The notes under the pieces were generated by a model. That model was not told the origin of the DNA. It made no database searches and saw only the letters and a program-made list of their open reading frames with translations. The position numbers and the translations under genes were made by a program. Below are positions 1 to 8,500 of a stretch of 37,608 nt of DNA, in pieces; within the stretch, counting starts at the first letter, position 1; the number at the start of each line of letters is the position of its first letter. The stretch covers positions 1 to 37,608 of the forward strand of contig CAISTG010000002.1 in assembly GCA_903888345.1 (NCBI GenBank), written 5' to 3'. This DNA is from Candidatus Buchananbacteria bacterium (GTDB taxonomy: Bacteria > Patescibacteriota > Patescibacteriia > 2-01-FULL-39-33).

Positions 1-59
1 ACCTGACGATACCATCTGAACCTTATTTCTTGAGGGGCGCTAAGCTTTGATCCTGGCAT
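1..59 (-). CDS. possible start of a transposase-like ORF, truncated by window edge
   Basis: On the minus strand an ATG at 57-59 opens a frame that runs off the left edge of the window, giving 19 complete codons starting MPGSKLSAPQEIRFRW. The opening loosely resembles the N-terminal HTH start of IS481/IS3-type integrases (a K-L-S/T stretch followed by a basic/aromatic R-x-R-W-Y segment), and the DNA just upstream has repeats of the kind found at IS ends. No Shine-Dalgarno is visible. With so few residues this could be a chance ORF; the family suggestion is weak inference. Confidence 0.3.
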   Translation of the reverse strand, partial: MPGSKLSAPQEIRFRWYRQ

Positions 60-80
60 ATATTTTGCTAAGTTTAGGTG

Positions 81-132
81 AGTTAACAGTGTCACCCTTA
101 TCTTACCAAAATGTCACCCTTTGATGTTAACT
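81..132. repeat. paired TGTCACCCTT repeats inside a small inverted repeat; IS-end-like
   Basis: TGTCACCCTT occurs twice in direct orientation, at 90-99 and 112-121 (22-bp period). The pair is bracketed by the inverted 8-mers AGTTAACA (81-88) and TGTTAACT (125-132). Multiple short direct repeats at a terminus are typical transposase-binding sites, and the possible transposase start lies immediately inward. This could be the end of an insertion sequence whose body is outside the window, or an operator region for the divergent genes. Confidence 0.35.
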
Positions 133-142
133 GTACATAGTA

Positions 143-171
143 TTGACAAAACAGAAAATATATGATAAACT
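143..171 (+). promoter_or_regulatory. sigma70-type promoter for the 100-aa gene
   Basis: A perfect -35 hexamer TTGACA at 143-148 is followed, after a 17-bp AT-rich spacer, by TAAACT at 166-171 (4 of 6 matches to TATAAT). Predicted transcription starts near 178, about 30 nt before the ATG at 207. The TATGAT at 161-166 is too close to the -35 to pair with it. Confidence 0.5.
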
Positions 172-206
172 AATCTATCGTTAAAAACCAAGAAAGGGAA
201 TATACG

Positions 207-509
207 ATGGGTATGCATATTGAAAGCCTGACTGACTTTGGCTTTGAAATCGCGCGCGAGGAAATTATTCGGGGAAATGCAGTAAAGATAGATGATTGGG
301 TGCACAGAAAACGCATCAGGGGCCAATGTCCAAAATGCAAAGCATGGTTTGATCAAACCTTCAATATACTGTATGGAGGCGACAAAGAGAGCTCCTGCAT
401 TTGTGGATATTTCACTATCGACGCCAAAGAAGAAACCGTCATCTACGACGGCCACAACATTAGTGAGAAGGAGTGGAAACAACGCCGAGCTGAAGCAGAA
501 AAACAGTAA
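207..509 (+). CDS. 100-aa hypothetical protein with possible zinc-ribbon cysteines
   Basis: I do not recognise this family. The protein is soluble, with no signal peptide or membrane segment. Its cysteines form CPKC near residue 41 and a CIC pair about 28 residues later, a spacing compatible with a short zinc ribbon (inference). The C-terminus is charged and probably helical (KEWKQRRAEAEKQ). The ATG at 207 is favoured because AGAAAGGG at 191-198 is a good Shine-Dalgarno at normal distance; an in-frame ATG two codons later is the alternative. The gene is alone on the plus strand, has its own promoter and terminator, and converges on recA. Two other ORFs in the track overlap it and are shadows. 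Confidence 0.75.
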   Translation: MGMHIESLTDFGFEIAREEIIRGNAVKIDDWVHRKRIRGQCPKCKAWFDQTFNILYGGDKESSCICGYFTIDAKEETVIYDGHNISEKEWKQRRAEAEKQ

Positions 510-522
510 ATCAGAACCTTAG

Positions 523-555
523 ACACCAGCCACTTGCGGCTGGTGTATTTTTTTT
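523..555 (+). terminator. intrinsic terminator of the 100-aa gene
   Basis: A perfect 9-bp stem, ACACCAGCC at 523-531 with GGCTGGTGT at 538-546, has a 6-nt loop and is followed by eight T residues (548-555). It lies 14 bp after the stop codon. Confidence 0.9.
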
Positions 556-561
556 GAATCT

Positions 562-598
562 AAAAAACATCCTCGCTGTAATGGCGGGGATGTTTTTT
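562..598 (-). terminator. intrinsic terminator of recA (works in both directions)
   Basis: Arms 562-576 and 584-598 form a 15-bp stem with one mismatch, flanked by A6 on the left and T6 on the right. It can therefore terminate minus-strand transcription from recA and back up the plus-strand gene. It begins 14 bp past the recA stop codon. Confidence 0.85.
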
Positions 599-611
599 AT
601 TATAGAATATT

Positions 612-1691
612 TTATTCATTAGCTAACGGCTCATCAGCGTAATCGTCATTAGCGGGTTTAACGCCAGCCAATTCTGATTCTCTAATCTTCTTCACTTCTT
701 CCATAATCTGTTTGCGAATAGCGGTCATTAACTTTAAATTAGATCTCAAATAGGTTTTGGCACTTTCACGTCCAACGCCTAATTTTTCTTCGCCAAAAGC
801 ATAAGTATTGCCATTTTTCTTAATCACGCCCTTTTCAATACCGACATCAAGTAAATCACCAGAAACGGAAATCCCCTCGTTATACATAATATCGAATTCA
901 CAGGTTTGAAATGGAGCAGCTACTTTATTTTTAACCACCTTAACTTTAACGCGATTACCAATATTTCTTTCGCCCTGCTTGATTTGAGCGGCGCGACGAA
1001 CTTCAATACGAACTGAAGAATAAAACTTTAACGCGGTACCGCCAGTCGTAGTTTCCGGATTACCGAAGAACACGCCAATCTTCATTCTAATTTGATTAAT
1101 GAAAATTAAGACAGTATTCGATTTAGAAATCGCGCCAGTTAACTTACGTAAAGCTTGGGACATTAATCTGGCCTGCAAACCCATATGAGAATCACCCATA
1201 TCGCCTTCAATTTCCGCCTTTGGCACCAAAGCCGCCACGGAGTCGACAACGATGACGTCGATCGCATTGGAACGAACCAATGTTTCGACAATCTCTAAGG
1301 CTTGCTCACCGGTATCAGGTTGAGAAATAAATAAATCATCAACCTTCACACCAATCTTACGAGCATAATCAGGATCCAGGGCATGCTCAGCATCAACGAA
1401 GGCCGCGACACCACCCAGCTTTTGAACTTCAGCCACAATATGCTGTGCCAAAGTTGTTTTACCAGAAGCTTCCGGACCAAAGATTTCTACAATTCTACCA
1501 CGCGGTACGCCACCGACACCCAAAGCAATGTCGAGTGACAAACAGCCAGTTGGCACGACTTCGATATCCATGGCTCGAGCTTCCCCGAACTTCATAATGG
1601 AACCATCGCCAAATCTTTCCTTGATTTGTCCAATGGCCGATTCTACTGCTTTAAACTTCTCACTTGTCTCATCACTTGATTTTTTAGCCAT
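612..1691 (-). CDS. recA: RecA recombinase
   Basis: RecA forms the ATP-dependent filament on single-stranded DNA for homologous recombination and repair. The protein carries the Walker A box GPEASGKT (residues 72-79), Walker [11 protein letters not shown], the L1/L2 DNA-binding region with [10 protein letters not shown], and the NQIRMKIG stretch typical of RecA. The ORF track starts at a TTG at 1703 (MYNF...). I prefer the ATG at 1691 (MAKKSS...), which gives 359 residues, near the usual 330-360. Neither start has a clear Shine-Dalgarno. It is the last gene of the minus-strand block ftsK, HTH gene, recA, but a 171-bp gap containing a plausible promoter suggests it can be transcribed alone. 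No intein or frame break is present, and the C-terminus is acidic as usual. Confidence 0.97.
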   Translation of the reverse strand: MAKKSSDETSEKFKAVESAIGQIKERFGDGSIMKFGEARAMDIEVVPTGCLSLDIALGVGGVPRGRIVEIFGPEASGKTTLAQHIVAEVQKLGGVAAFVDAEHALDPDYARKIGVKVDDLFISQPDTGEQALEIVETLVRSNAIDVIVVDSVAALVPKAEIEGDMGDSHMGLQARLMSQALRKLTGAISKSNTVLIFINQIRMKIGVFFGNPETTTGGTALKFYSSVRIEVRRAAQIKQGERNIGNRVKVKVVKNKVAAPFQTCEFDIMYNEGISVSGDLLDVGIEKGVIKKNGNTYAFGEEKLGVGRESAKTYLRSNLKLMTAIRKQIMEEVKKIRESELAGVKPANDDYADEPLANE

Positions 1692-1780
1692 AAAATTATA
1701 CAAACTTATTTATATATTTGTCATTTTAACCCAAACCCCTATTTTACTTAGGCTAACAATGGGCCCCTTCTAACGCTAAA

Positions 1781-1809
1781 ATTTTACCAAAAATCCGACA
1801 AAATAACAA
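1781..1809 (-). promoter_or_regulatory. likely recA promoter (extended -10)
   Basis: On the minus strand TTGTTA (1804-1809) lies 17 bp upstream of TAAAAT (1781-1786), and the -10 is preceded by TGG, giving an extended TGnTAAAAT element. Predicted start is near 1774, leaving a leader of about 80 nt before the ATG at 1691. No LexA-type box was recognised. Confidence 0.45.
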
Positions 1810-1811
1810 CA

Positions 1812-1836
1812 GCCTGCCAGACTCGCCTAGGCAAGC
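1812..1836. repeat. short imperfect hairpin, degenerate GCCTGCC/GGCAAGC palindrome
   Basis: GCCTGCC at 1812-1818 pairs with GGCAAGC at 1830-1836 with one mismatch. It resembles a degenerate relative of the GCCTGCCT/AGGCAGGC palindrome at 5498-5520. It could be a decayed copy of that dispersed repeat, or a weak terminator for the HTH gene; there is no T run. Confidence 0.3.
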
Positions 1837-1862
1837 CAAACAGCTGAACTGATAATTGTCAA

Positions 1863-2504
1863 TTACTCCCCAAATAGCACCCTCACACTGGCCTCCTGAG
1901 GCCGACTGTAGCGTTTTTGGGCGGTAATAGAGATTAGATTAAGTCCGCTTTGTAAATCAACAAAAGTGCTAAATTTGCCATCCTGATCAACAAACACCGC
2001 TTTATTATTAATAACTAATTCCGCCTCCCTGGCCGTCACTCCAGTTACTAATAATTGACGCGAATGGGCTACAGTACCGTCTTGAGGTGAATTAATTTGT
2101 AATGGTGGCGGACTAAAAATTGCATTCACGCGGTATAAAAGAAAAAACACCAGACCGCTAACCGCTACAATAATTAAACCACGACTCAACCACTCATAGA
2201 CTGAGCCGAAATTACTTTTTTTGCCCAACTGATTTTGTCCAACCACTTGAACTTTATTTTTTAAATCATGCATCTCCGCTTTAGATAGCGCCAAATAATC
2301 ACCATAAAGCGCTAGCCATTTATCATAATATTCACGACTAGGTACTAGTCGTGGCTCTTGCGTTTCCAGTGCCTCCAAATATTTACTGGCAATATTAAGA
2401 TCGGCACTCGCCTTTTTAATCGTGATTCCACGATTAAGACGCGCTTCACGTAAGCGATTACCCAAAGGAGTACCAAGTTGTCGATGTTTAATAAAAGCTG
2501 TCAT
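1863..2504 (-). CDS. RodZ-like HTH membrane protein
   Basis: 213 residues with three parts. An N-terminal Xre/HTH_25-type helix-turn-helix (about residues 12-80; GNRLREARLNRGITIKKAS, then YLEALE) is the cytoplasmic domain that in RodZ binds MreB. A single transmembrane helix lies near 108-128 (GLIIVAVSGLVFFLLY). The outer C-terminal beta domain (about 135-213) resembles the Ig/glucodextranase-like domains of RodZ-type proteins. RodZ family members link the cytoskeleton to wall synthesis and shape. It starts 11 bp after the ftsK stop, so it is probably co-transcribed with ftsK. ATG start; no clear Shine-Dalgarno. The fold assignment is solid, the RodZ role inferred. Confidence 0.8.
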   Translation of the reverse strand: MTAFIKHRQLGTPLGNRLREARLNRGITIKKASADLNIASKYLEALETQEPRLVPSREYYDKWLALYGDYLALSKAEMHDLKNKVQVVGQNQLGKKSNFGSVYEWLSRGLIIVAVSGLVFFLLYRVNAIFSPPPLQINSPQDGTVAHSRQLLVTGVTAREAELVINNKAVFVDQDGKFSTFVDLQSGLNLISITAQKRYSRPQEASVRVLFGE

Positions 2505-2515
2505 TTTTAATTAAC

Positions 2516-5281
2516 TTAAGTCCACTCATCATTACTAAAAAAATCGCGATGGCTCTTCTTCGGCTTAGCTGGCACTTCTTCTTCTTCTTCTTCTGCTGCT
2601 GCTGTTATTACCTCAATCTCTTCTTCAGCCTCCTCTGCCTCAGTCTCTGACGCCAAAGCAGCCTCCGCTTCTGCCAATAACTCCGCTTCCGTCTCAATGG
2701 CATCCGCCATTTCCTGATCCGCTAATTCTTCCGTATTTGTTTCAGTAATAATTTCCGGCTCCACCAAAGCATCAACCTCGATATCACGATCAAAAAACGT
2801 TGGCAATTCTTCTTCGGGCTCCTCTACTTGATCATCATCCTCAGACTCATTGAGATCAGTTTCGGGAATTTCTTGACCACGACTAAAAGCGGTAAATGAT
2901 GGCTCTTCTTCCTCATCATCAAAATTAACTCTAGCCTTAATCGTTTCGCTAATCGGTCGTAATTCACCAGTTAAATTATGCTCACGCGCTGAAAATTCCA
3001 AAGCGTTAACGCCGCCCAATTTATCCAGGAAAATTTCTCGGGCTTTGGCTCCATCTGATGGTCCAATTATACCCTTTTCTTCTAAAATGTCGAGGATTCT
3101 AGCGGCGCGCGCATAGCCCAATTTTAAACGTCGCTGTAATAACGAGGCCGAGGCTTTACCTGATTCGCGAATCACATCAATTGCTTCATTAATCAACGGC
3201 TCATCACTATCACCACCAAAGCCACCGCCGCCACTACTACCACCATAACTCGAAGAACCAGAGGCAGTCAAAGCTTCGACATATTCAGCTTCGCCTTGAG
3301 ACTTAATAAAGCGAATTAAATCGCTAACTTCCTTATCCGAAACAAACACACCCTGAATACGTTTTGGTTTAGAATATTCCGGTCCTAAATAAAGCATATC
3401 ACCGCGTCCAACCAATTTTTCCGCGCCGGACCCGTCTAAGATAGTACGTGAATCGATTGATGAGGCGACCGAAAACGAGGCACGCGCCGGAATATTGGCT
3501 TTAATCAAACCCGTAATAACTTCAGTCGATGGACGTTGCGTCGCTAAAATCAAATGAATGCCAACGGCACGAGACATTTGCGCCAAACGCACAATTCCCG
3601 CTTCCATATCATTAGCCGCCGAGGCCATTAAGTCCGCTAACTCGTCAATAATAATGACGATATAAGGCATCTTATCAGCGTGAGTCTGATTGTAAGAACC
3701 GATATTACGATTACCGAATTTCGCCAATAATTCAAATCGACGTTCCATTTCCGTAATACTCCACTTCAAGGCGCCAATGGTTTTCTTAACATCAGTAATT
3801 ACCGGCGTCAACAAATACGGAATATTATTATAAAGCGGTAATTCCACTCGTTTCGGGTCAACCAAAATAAATTTTAATTCATCAGGTGAATTCTGATACA
3901 TCAACGAAATAATAATCGAATTAACGCAAACTGATTTACCCGAACCGGTCGCACCGGCCACCAGTAAATGCGGCATTTTATCCAACTGTGCAAAAATCGC
4001 TTTACCAGAAACATCTTTACCTAAAGCAATATGTAAATTATTGGTGCGTGCCTTGTATTCTTTAGACAATAACATTTCTCCCATGGTCACTTTAGCACTA
4101 ATAACATTAGGCACTTCGATACCAACGAGAGACTTGCCCGGAATTGGTGCTTCGATACGTATCGGATGGGCGGCTAAGGCCAAAGCTAAGTCCGCATTTA
4201 AGGTCGTAATTTTCGATAAGCGAACACCATCAACGGGACGCATGGTATATTGAGTAACAGTCGGTCCAATATTAACATCACCCATTTCAACTGGTATCCC
4301 GAAGTTTGATAACGTTCGACGAATCACCTCTTGACTATTCTTGATATCGCCAGCGGTCGCCTTGCCGACCTTAGAATTCATCAAACCAATTGGAATATCC
4401 AGAGGGCCATATTTTTTGTTTTTAACCTCGGGCAATTCAGCGGCCACCCCACTGAAACCCATTTTAATTTCGGTTTTTACAAAGCCAGGCGCCTCTTCTT
4501 CAATTTCTTCCGGTTCTTCTTCCACAAAATTTTCTGCTGCTGGAGCGACTGCAACTTCCGCGGATTCTTCCTCATAAGTGTCTTCCTCGGTTTGTGACAA
4601 TAATTGTTCTTGATGTCTCATCTTGCGATAATAATGCCAATCTTTAAGTTTTAAGTAGATATAATTAATAACTTTAAGTGGCCACAAAATTCCATAAATT
4701 GAAGTCTCCAGAGCCAACAGAATGCCAATTAGCAACACGGCCACTAGCACCACTAAGGCACCCCAATAGCCCATACCACGTAATAGTGGCAAAGACACCG
4801 CTGCGCCCAGATAACCGCCACCATGACCGGCTTTCGCGGCCTCCAACGCCATCCAAGAATCAAAAGATAAATGGAAGATGCCAGCCAAGCCGCACAGTAA
4901 TAAGCAAACTCCGAAATAGTTAATCAGCCTAATCGGATATTTTTCTTCATTCAGCAAACAGAAAATCCAAGCACCTAGTAGCACTGGCACTAACCAGCGA
5001 ATATTGCCTAGCGCCATAGCTAAACCAGAATTAGTCAGTTGTCCGAATTTACCTGATAAGTCTAATAGCCCCAAGACACTCAAGGCGCCCAACAGGAAAA
5101 GAGTGATGATAAATATCCCCTTTTTGGTTTCCGGCGATAACTCCGCCAGCATATTAAAAATTGAACCAAAACCAAAACCACCACCAGTTGATTCATCTTC
5201 CACCTGTCGTCGATGATAACTGCGCGTTTTACGACGAGTTAAAAAAGAAAACATTCCCGATTTTTTTCTGTACCTAGACAT
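2516..5281 (-). CDS. ftsK: FtsK/SpoIIIE-type DNA translocase
   Basis: A membrane-anchored motor that pumps chromosomal DNA through the closing septum. The 921-residue protein has four N-terminal membrane segments (roughly residues 53-75, 92-110, 118-140, 172-200), a short acidic linker, and the alpha/beta RecA-like motor with Walker A GATGSGKS near residue 442, Walker B IVIIIDELADLM and the ATQRPSTEVITG motif. A Gly/Ser linker (GGSSGGGGFGG) leads to the winged-helix gamma domain (about 690-750; RRLKLGYARAARILDILEE), which reads KOPS/SRS-type sites in this family. Unusually, about 150 more residues follow the gamma domain, a very Glu-rich tail ending RDFFSNDEWT. ATG start; first gene of the ftsK-HTH block. 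Confidence 0.95.
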   Translation of the reverse strand: MSRYRKKSGMFSFLTRRKTRSYHRRQVEDESTGGGFGFGSIFNMLAELSPETKKGIFIITLFLLGALSVLGLLDLSGKFGQLTNSGLAMALGNIRWLVPVLLGAWIFCLLNEEKYPIRLINYFGVCLLLCGLAGIFHLSFDSWMALEAAKAGHGGGYLGAAVSLPLLRGMGYWGALVVLVAVLLIGILLALETSIYGILWPLKVINYIYLKLKDWHYYRKMRHQEQLLSQTEEDTYEEESAEVAVAPAAENFVEEEPEEIEEEAPGFVKTEIKMGFSGVAAELPEVKNKKYGPLDIPIGLMNSKVGKATAGDIKNSQEVIRRTLSNFGIPVEMGDVNIGPTVTQYTMRPVDGVRLSKITTLNADLALALAAHPIRIEAPIPGKSLVGIEVPNVISAKVTMGEMLLSKEYKARTNNLHIALGKDVSGKAIFAQLDKMPHLLVAGATGSGKSVCVNSIIISLMYQNSPDELKFILVDPKRVELPLYNNIPYLLTPVITDVKKTIGALKWSITEMERRFELLAKFGNRNIGSYNQTHADKMPYIVIIIDELADLMASAANDMEAGIVRLAQMSRAVGIHLILATQRPSTEVITGLIKANIPARASFSVASSIDSRTILDGSGAEKLVGRGDMLYLGPEYSKPKRIQGVFVSDKEVSDLIRFIKSQGEAEYVEALTASGSSSYGGSSGGGGFGGDSDEPLINEAIDVIRESGKASASLLQRRLKLGYARAARILDILEEKGIIGPSDGAKAREIFLDKLGGVNALEFSAREHNLTGELRPISETIKARVNFDDEEEEPSFTAFSRGQEIPETDLNESEDDDQVEEPEEELPTFFDRDIEVDALVEPEIITETNTEELADQEMADAIETEAELLAEAEAALASETEAEEAEEEIEVITAAAEEEEEEVPAKPKKSHRDFFSNDEWT

Positions 5282-5381
5282 AATATATTAATTAAAAATT
5301 ACTTATTGAACCTTAAACAGTGAAAACTAAACTATGGTGTGACCGGGCTAAAATCGGCCTCAGCTGCAGAGGTAATTAATC

Positions 5382-5446
5382 GTCATCCTGAGTTAACGAA
5401 GGATCCCACCCATATACTACGAGATCCTTCGCAAGCTCAGGATGAC
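5382..5446. repeat. dispersed inverted repeat, GTCATCCTGAG...CTCAGGATGAC type
   Basis: Left arm 5382-5405 (GTCATCCTGAG...CGAAGGATC) and right arm 5423-5446 are reverse complements at 21 of 24 positions, with a 17-bp spacer. I know this kind of arm as a widespread miniature intergenic palindrome in bacterial genomes including CPR members. It sits between the giant gene's stop and ftsK and could end transcription from the giant gene, but has no T run. Confidence 0.75.
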
Positions 5447-5465
5447 ATTCTTATGTGTCTCTGCT

Positions 5466-5532
5466 GTCATTCCGGGCTTTCTTTATTGTCATTCCGGGCC
5501 TGCCTGTCCGGTAGGCAGGCTTGAACCGGAAT
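5466..5532. repeat. GTCATTCCGGGC direct repeats plus nested GCCTGCCT/AGGCAGGC palindrome
   Basis: GTCATTCCGGGC occurs at 5466-5477 and 5488-5499. The second copy runs straight into a palindrome, GCCTGCCT (5498-5505) with AGGCAGGC (5513-5520), nested inside an ATTCCGG (5491-5497)/CCGGAAT (5526-5532) pair. On the minus strand the palindrome is translated as LPTGQAG at the end of the giant protein, and the repeat supplies its TGA stop. Confidence 0.75.
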
Positions 5533-8500
5533 CTGAGCCCGCAGTCTCAGTCACTACTGACGCAGCAGCTGGAACAGCTGGAGTTTCCGGAGTTGCTGGA
5601 GTTTCACTAGCATCTGGTGTACTGGTTGGTATTTCAGTGGTAGTAGTAACCACCCCCTCTGACTGCTCAGTAGCAGAACTGGTCGCTGTTGTTTCTGCTC
5701 CACTTGCACCACTCCCTTCTAGAGGTGCATTAACTAGATTTTCAAAGGTGTTATCAGTACTGCTCGCCGAATAATCAATTACAGTCTCACGCTGGCCCAA
5801 AGCCACCCAATCAAAATACAGATCATCAGCCACTGGCGCATCGATAATAATCCAGAAACTGCTAGTTGATTTTTTGGTGACAGCATAACGAGCAAAGATC
5901 GAGCTGGTTGATAAATTCAAATTTAATAAGACCTTCGGGACGGAATTATAAGGTTTATCAAACTTAACTTCAATCGTAGTGGTGCCGGCAGGAATCATAA
6001 CCGTGCCTAATTGATCCTTATCAAGATACAATTTACCCTGAATTTCCACATCGTTCTTAAAGGTCACCTTGGCTTCAAAACCCGCTTCGCCAAAGACCGT
6101 CATCGTACCATAAAAACTCGAAGCAGTCGAAACGGTCAAGTTAGAAAAGCTATTATTATTACTATAAACAGTGAGGGTCGTATTATTGCTAGCAGTAGAA
6201 GTACTAACTTCATTCAAACGCGAAGTCAATTCCTTAATTTCTGCATTTTGATTTTGAGCAATCTGCAATAAATAGAAAGGTAAATGATCAGCACGATAAC
6301 CCTTATTGGTTCCATTCTCCATATAAAGTTCCGGCAAAGCCGCCTTGACTTCCTCAGCAATCAAACCGAAATCGCTCTGACCAGTGGCCTTCCAATCATA
6401 TGATTTAATTTGCAGACCCAACAAGGCATCGACATTCAAGGTAGTACTAGCAATATTATCCTTATATGTCCTGGATGACGGGTCAACATTAGTCAAAATT
6501 CCATTATAAGAATAAACCGTGCCATTGGTGCCCAAATCAGTGACCAAAACGCCATTACCACTGTCGAGTTCGATATAATTTGAACGCAATTTGAGATGGC
6601 CGGACTGATCCTCAAACGTAATGTCGGCACTTGTCACAAAACTAGCGTCAGCAAAAGAAAGGCCAACAGTATCGGATGAACCTAATGCTTCATAAATGCT
6701 ACTCGATGCATCATTAATAATAGCCAAACCATTTTTTACTGCGACCATTGAAACATCAGGGATGGACTGCCCAGCTAAAGCGGTGGTATGTCCTTCTAAT
6801 GCCAACCCCAGAGACATATGATTAATTGCCAAAGTATTCCCAATATCATCGCCGACTGTAATTAAAGGCGAAGTCGAGGCTCCCTTAATATTCAAATTGC
6901 CATTAGCAATAACCAAATCGACTGGATTAACAGAACCAATACCAGTGATATCACCGATGATCATGCTATTATTATTTGTATTATAAATTATTTTTCCGAC
7001 ATTCCCGGTATCGGCAAAATTCTCGGCAGCAAAAGCGAGTGATGGTAAGACGCTTCCACTAGCCGCTATTATCAAACTTCTATCAACCGCGCCAACAGTG
7101 GAATCACCAGGAAACTGAGAATTAAATTTAATCAAAGGAAGGCTGCCATTAGCATAGGTCCCGCTAAATGGCATATTTTCAACGGTCATATAATTGCTGC
7201 CAGCAACATCACCGATTTTAGAATCAAACGGCATCGTGGTGGTACCACCAAAATAATTTTGACCGAAAGCAGAATAAATTCCATAATTAGTGGAACTAGC
7301 AAAGATGGCATAACCGTTATTGGCATTATTCACGAACAATCCGGATATACTGAAATCATTAGTAGCCATACCCATCACACCGACAGCTGCACCATAACCA
7401 TTAACCCCAACTAGGCCCTCGCCCCTGACACCAACCCCATTATCAGAATAGCCATTTACCGAGGCCACCGTATCAGTTGCCATCGCCTCATCAAAATAAC
7501 CATAGCTTGTTTGGAAGGCAGTACTATAATCCAGACCACCGTAATTAATAGCATTATAGGAATAAATATTACCATCAGCAACGGTTAATTTTTCAGACGG
7601 ACCTGAAGTACCAATACCCACAAAAACTGCGTCAGCGCCAGTTCCACCTAAGGCCATCATATTTGAACCACTAACTTTGGCGTTATAGCCAATAGCCGTG
7701 GCATTGGTCAAGCTTGTAGTTGAGGCATTATTGCTATCACGCGAAGCACCATAACCGATGAAGGTCGAGTTTGTATCGATTACAGAATTATAATCAGAAA
7801 CAGTTCCACCGATACCCGTACCGGCAAAGGCGCCTAGAGCCGTCAGACCTTCAGTAGTGGAGCCGAATTTGAGCGACATATAGCCGCTAGCATTATTAAA
7901 TGAACCTGACACATTGCCATATAAAGAAAAATTTCCATTGGCAACATTATAATTTCCTGTTTTGTTTGATAATAATGAAGAAATGCCAAAACCAATATTA
8001 TCATGTCCCGTGGTATTGACGGAGAGTGAATATTGGCCAAAACCTAAATTTTGTATGCCAGTCATCGTCATATTGCCAGCACCACCATAAAAATAGTTAA
8101 GCTTACTGGTTGAGGCATAAGCCAGAACTACTCCATTATATTTCAAAGCGGTACCAGTCGCCATATTAATATCTCCACCAATCGTTAATCCACGAGAAGA
8201 ATCAATTGGCGATAAAGCCGTGCCCGAGTCCGCCCAATAATTAGTGCTACTGGAACTGCCACCAATCATACCCAAGGTAGAAGTCGACACCCATTTGGTT
8301 GAAGTGCCAGTACTCATTAAAATTTGGCCAGTTGTGCCAGCAGCATTAGTGGAATCCTTCAAATAACCACCAATAGCCAAGCCATTAGAGATCGTGACAT
8401 TACCGCTATTATCAATCACAAAGATGTTTTGGTTGGTGGAAGTAGCAACACGGAGCAAGGTAGTTGCTGATGATGCGCCATAAATATTCAAATAAGCATT

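Noticed and set aside
1692-1703. TTG start for recA as given in the ORF track
   Set aside because: The extra four residues (MYNF) are not RecA-like and no Shine-Dalgarno supports the TTG. The ATG at 1691 gives a normal RecA start.
5489-5491. TGA as a recoded glycine codon (Gracilibacteria/SR1 code)
   Set aside because: No in-frame TGA occurs in more than 30 kb of coding sequence, and here TGA ends the frame within repeat DNA with a TAA two codons later. The standard code fits.
5495-5521. LPTGQAG at the giant protein's C-terminus as a sortase signal
   Set aside because: The sortase motif is LPxTG followed by a hydrophobic helix and basic tail. Here the order is LP-T-G, the protein ends four residues later, and the peptide is the translation of a dispersed DNA palindrome.
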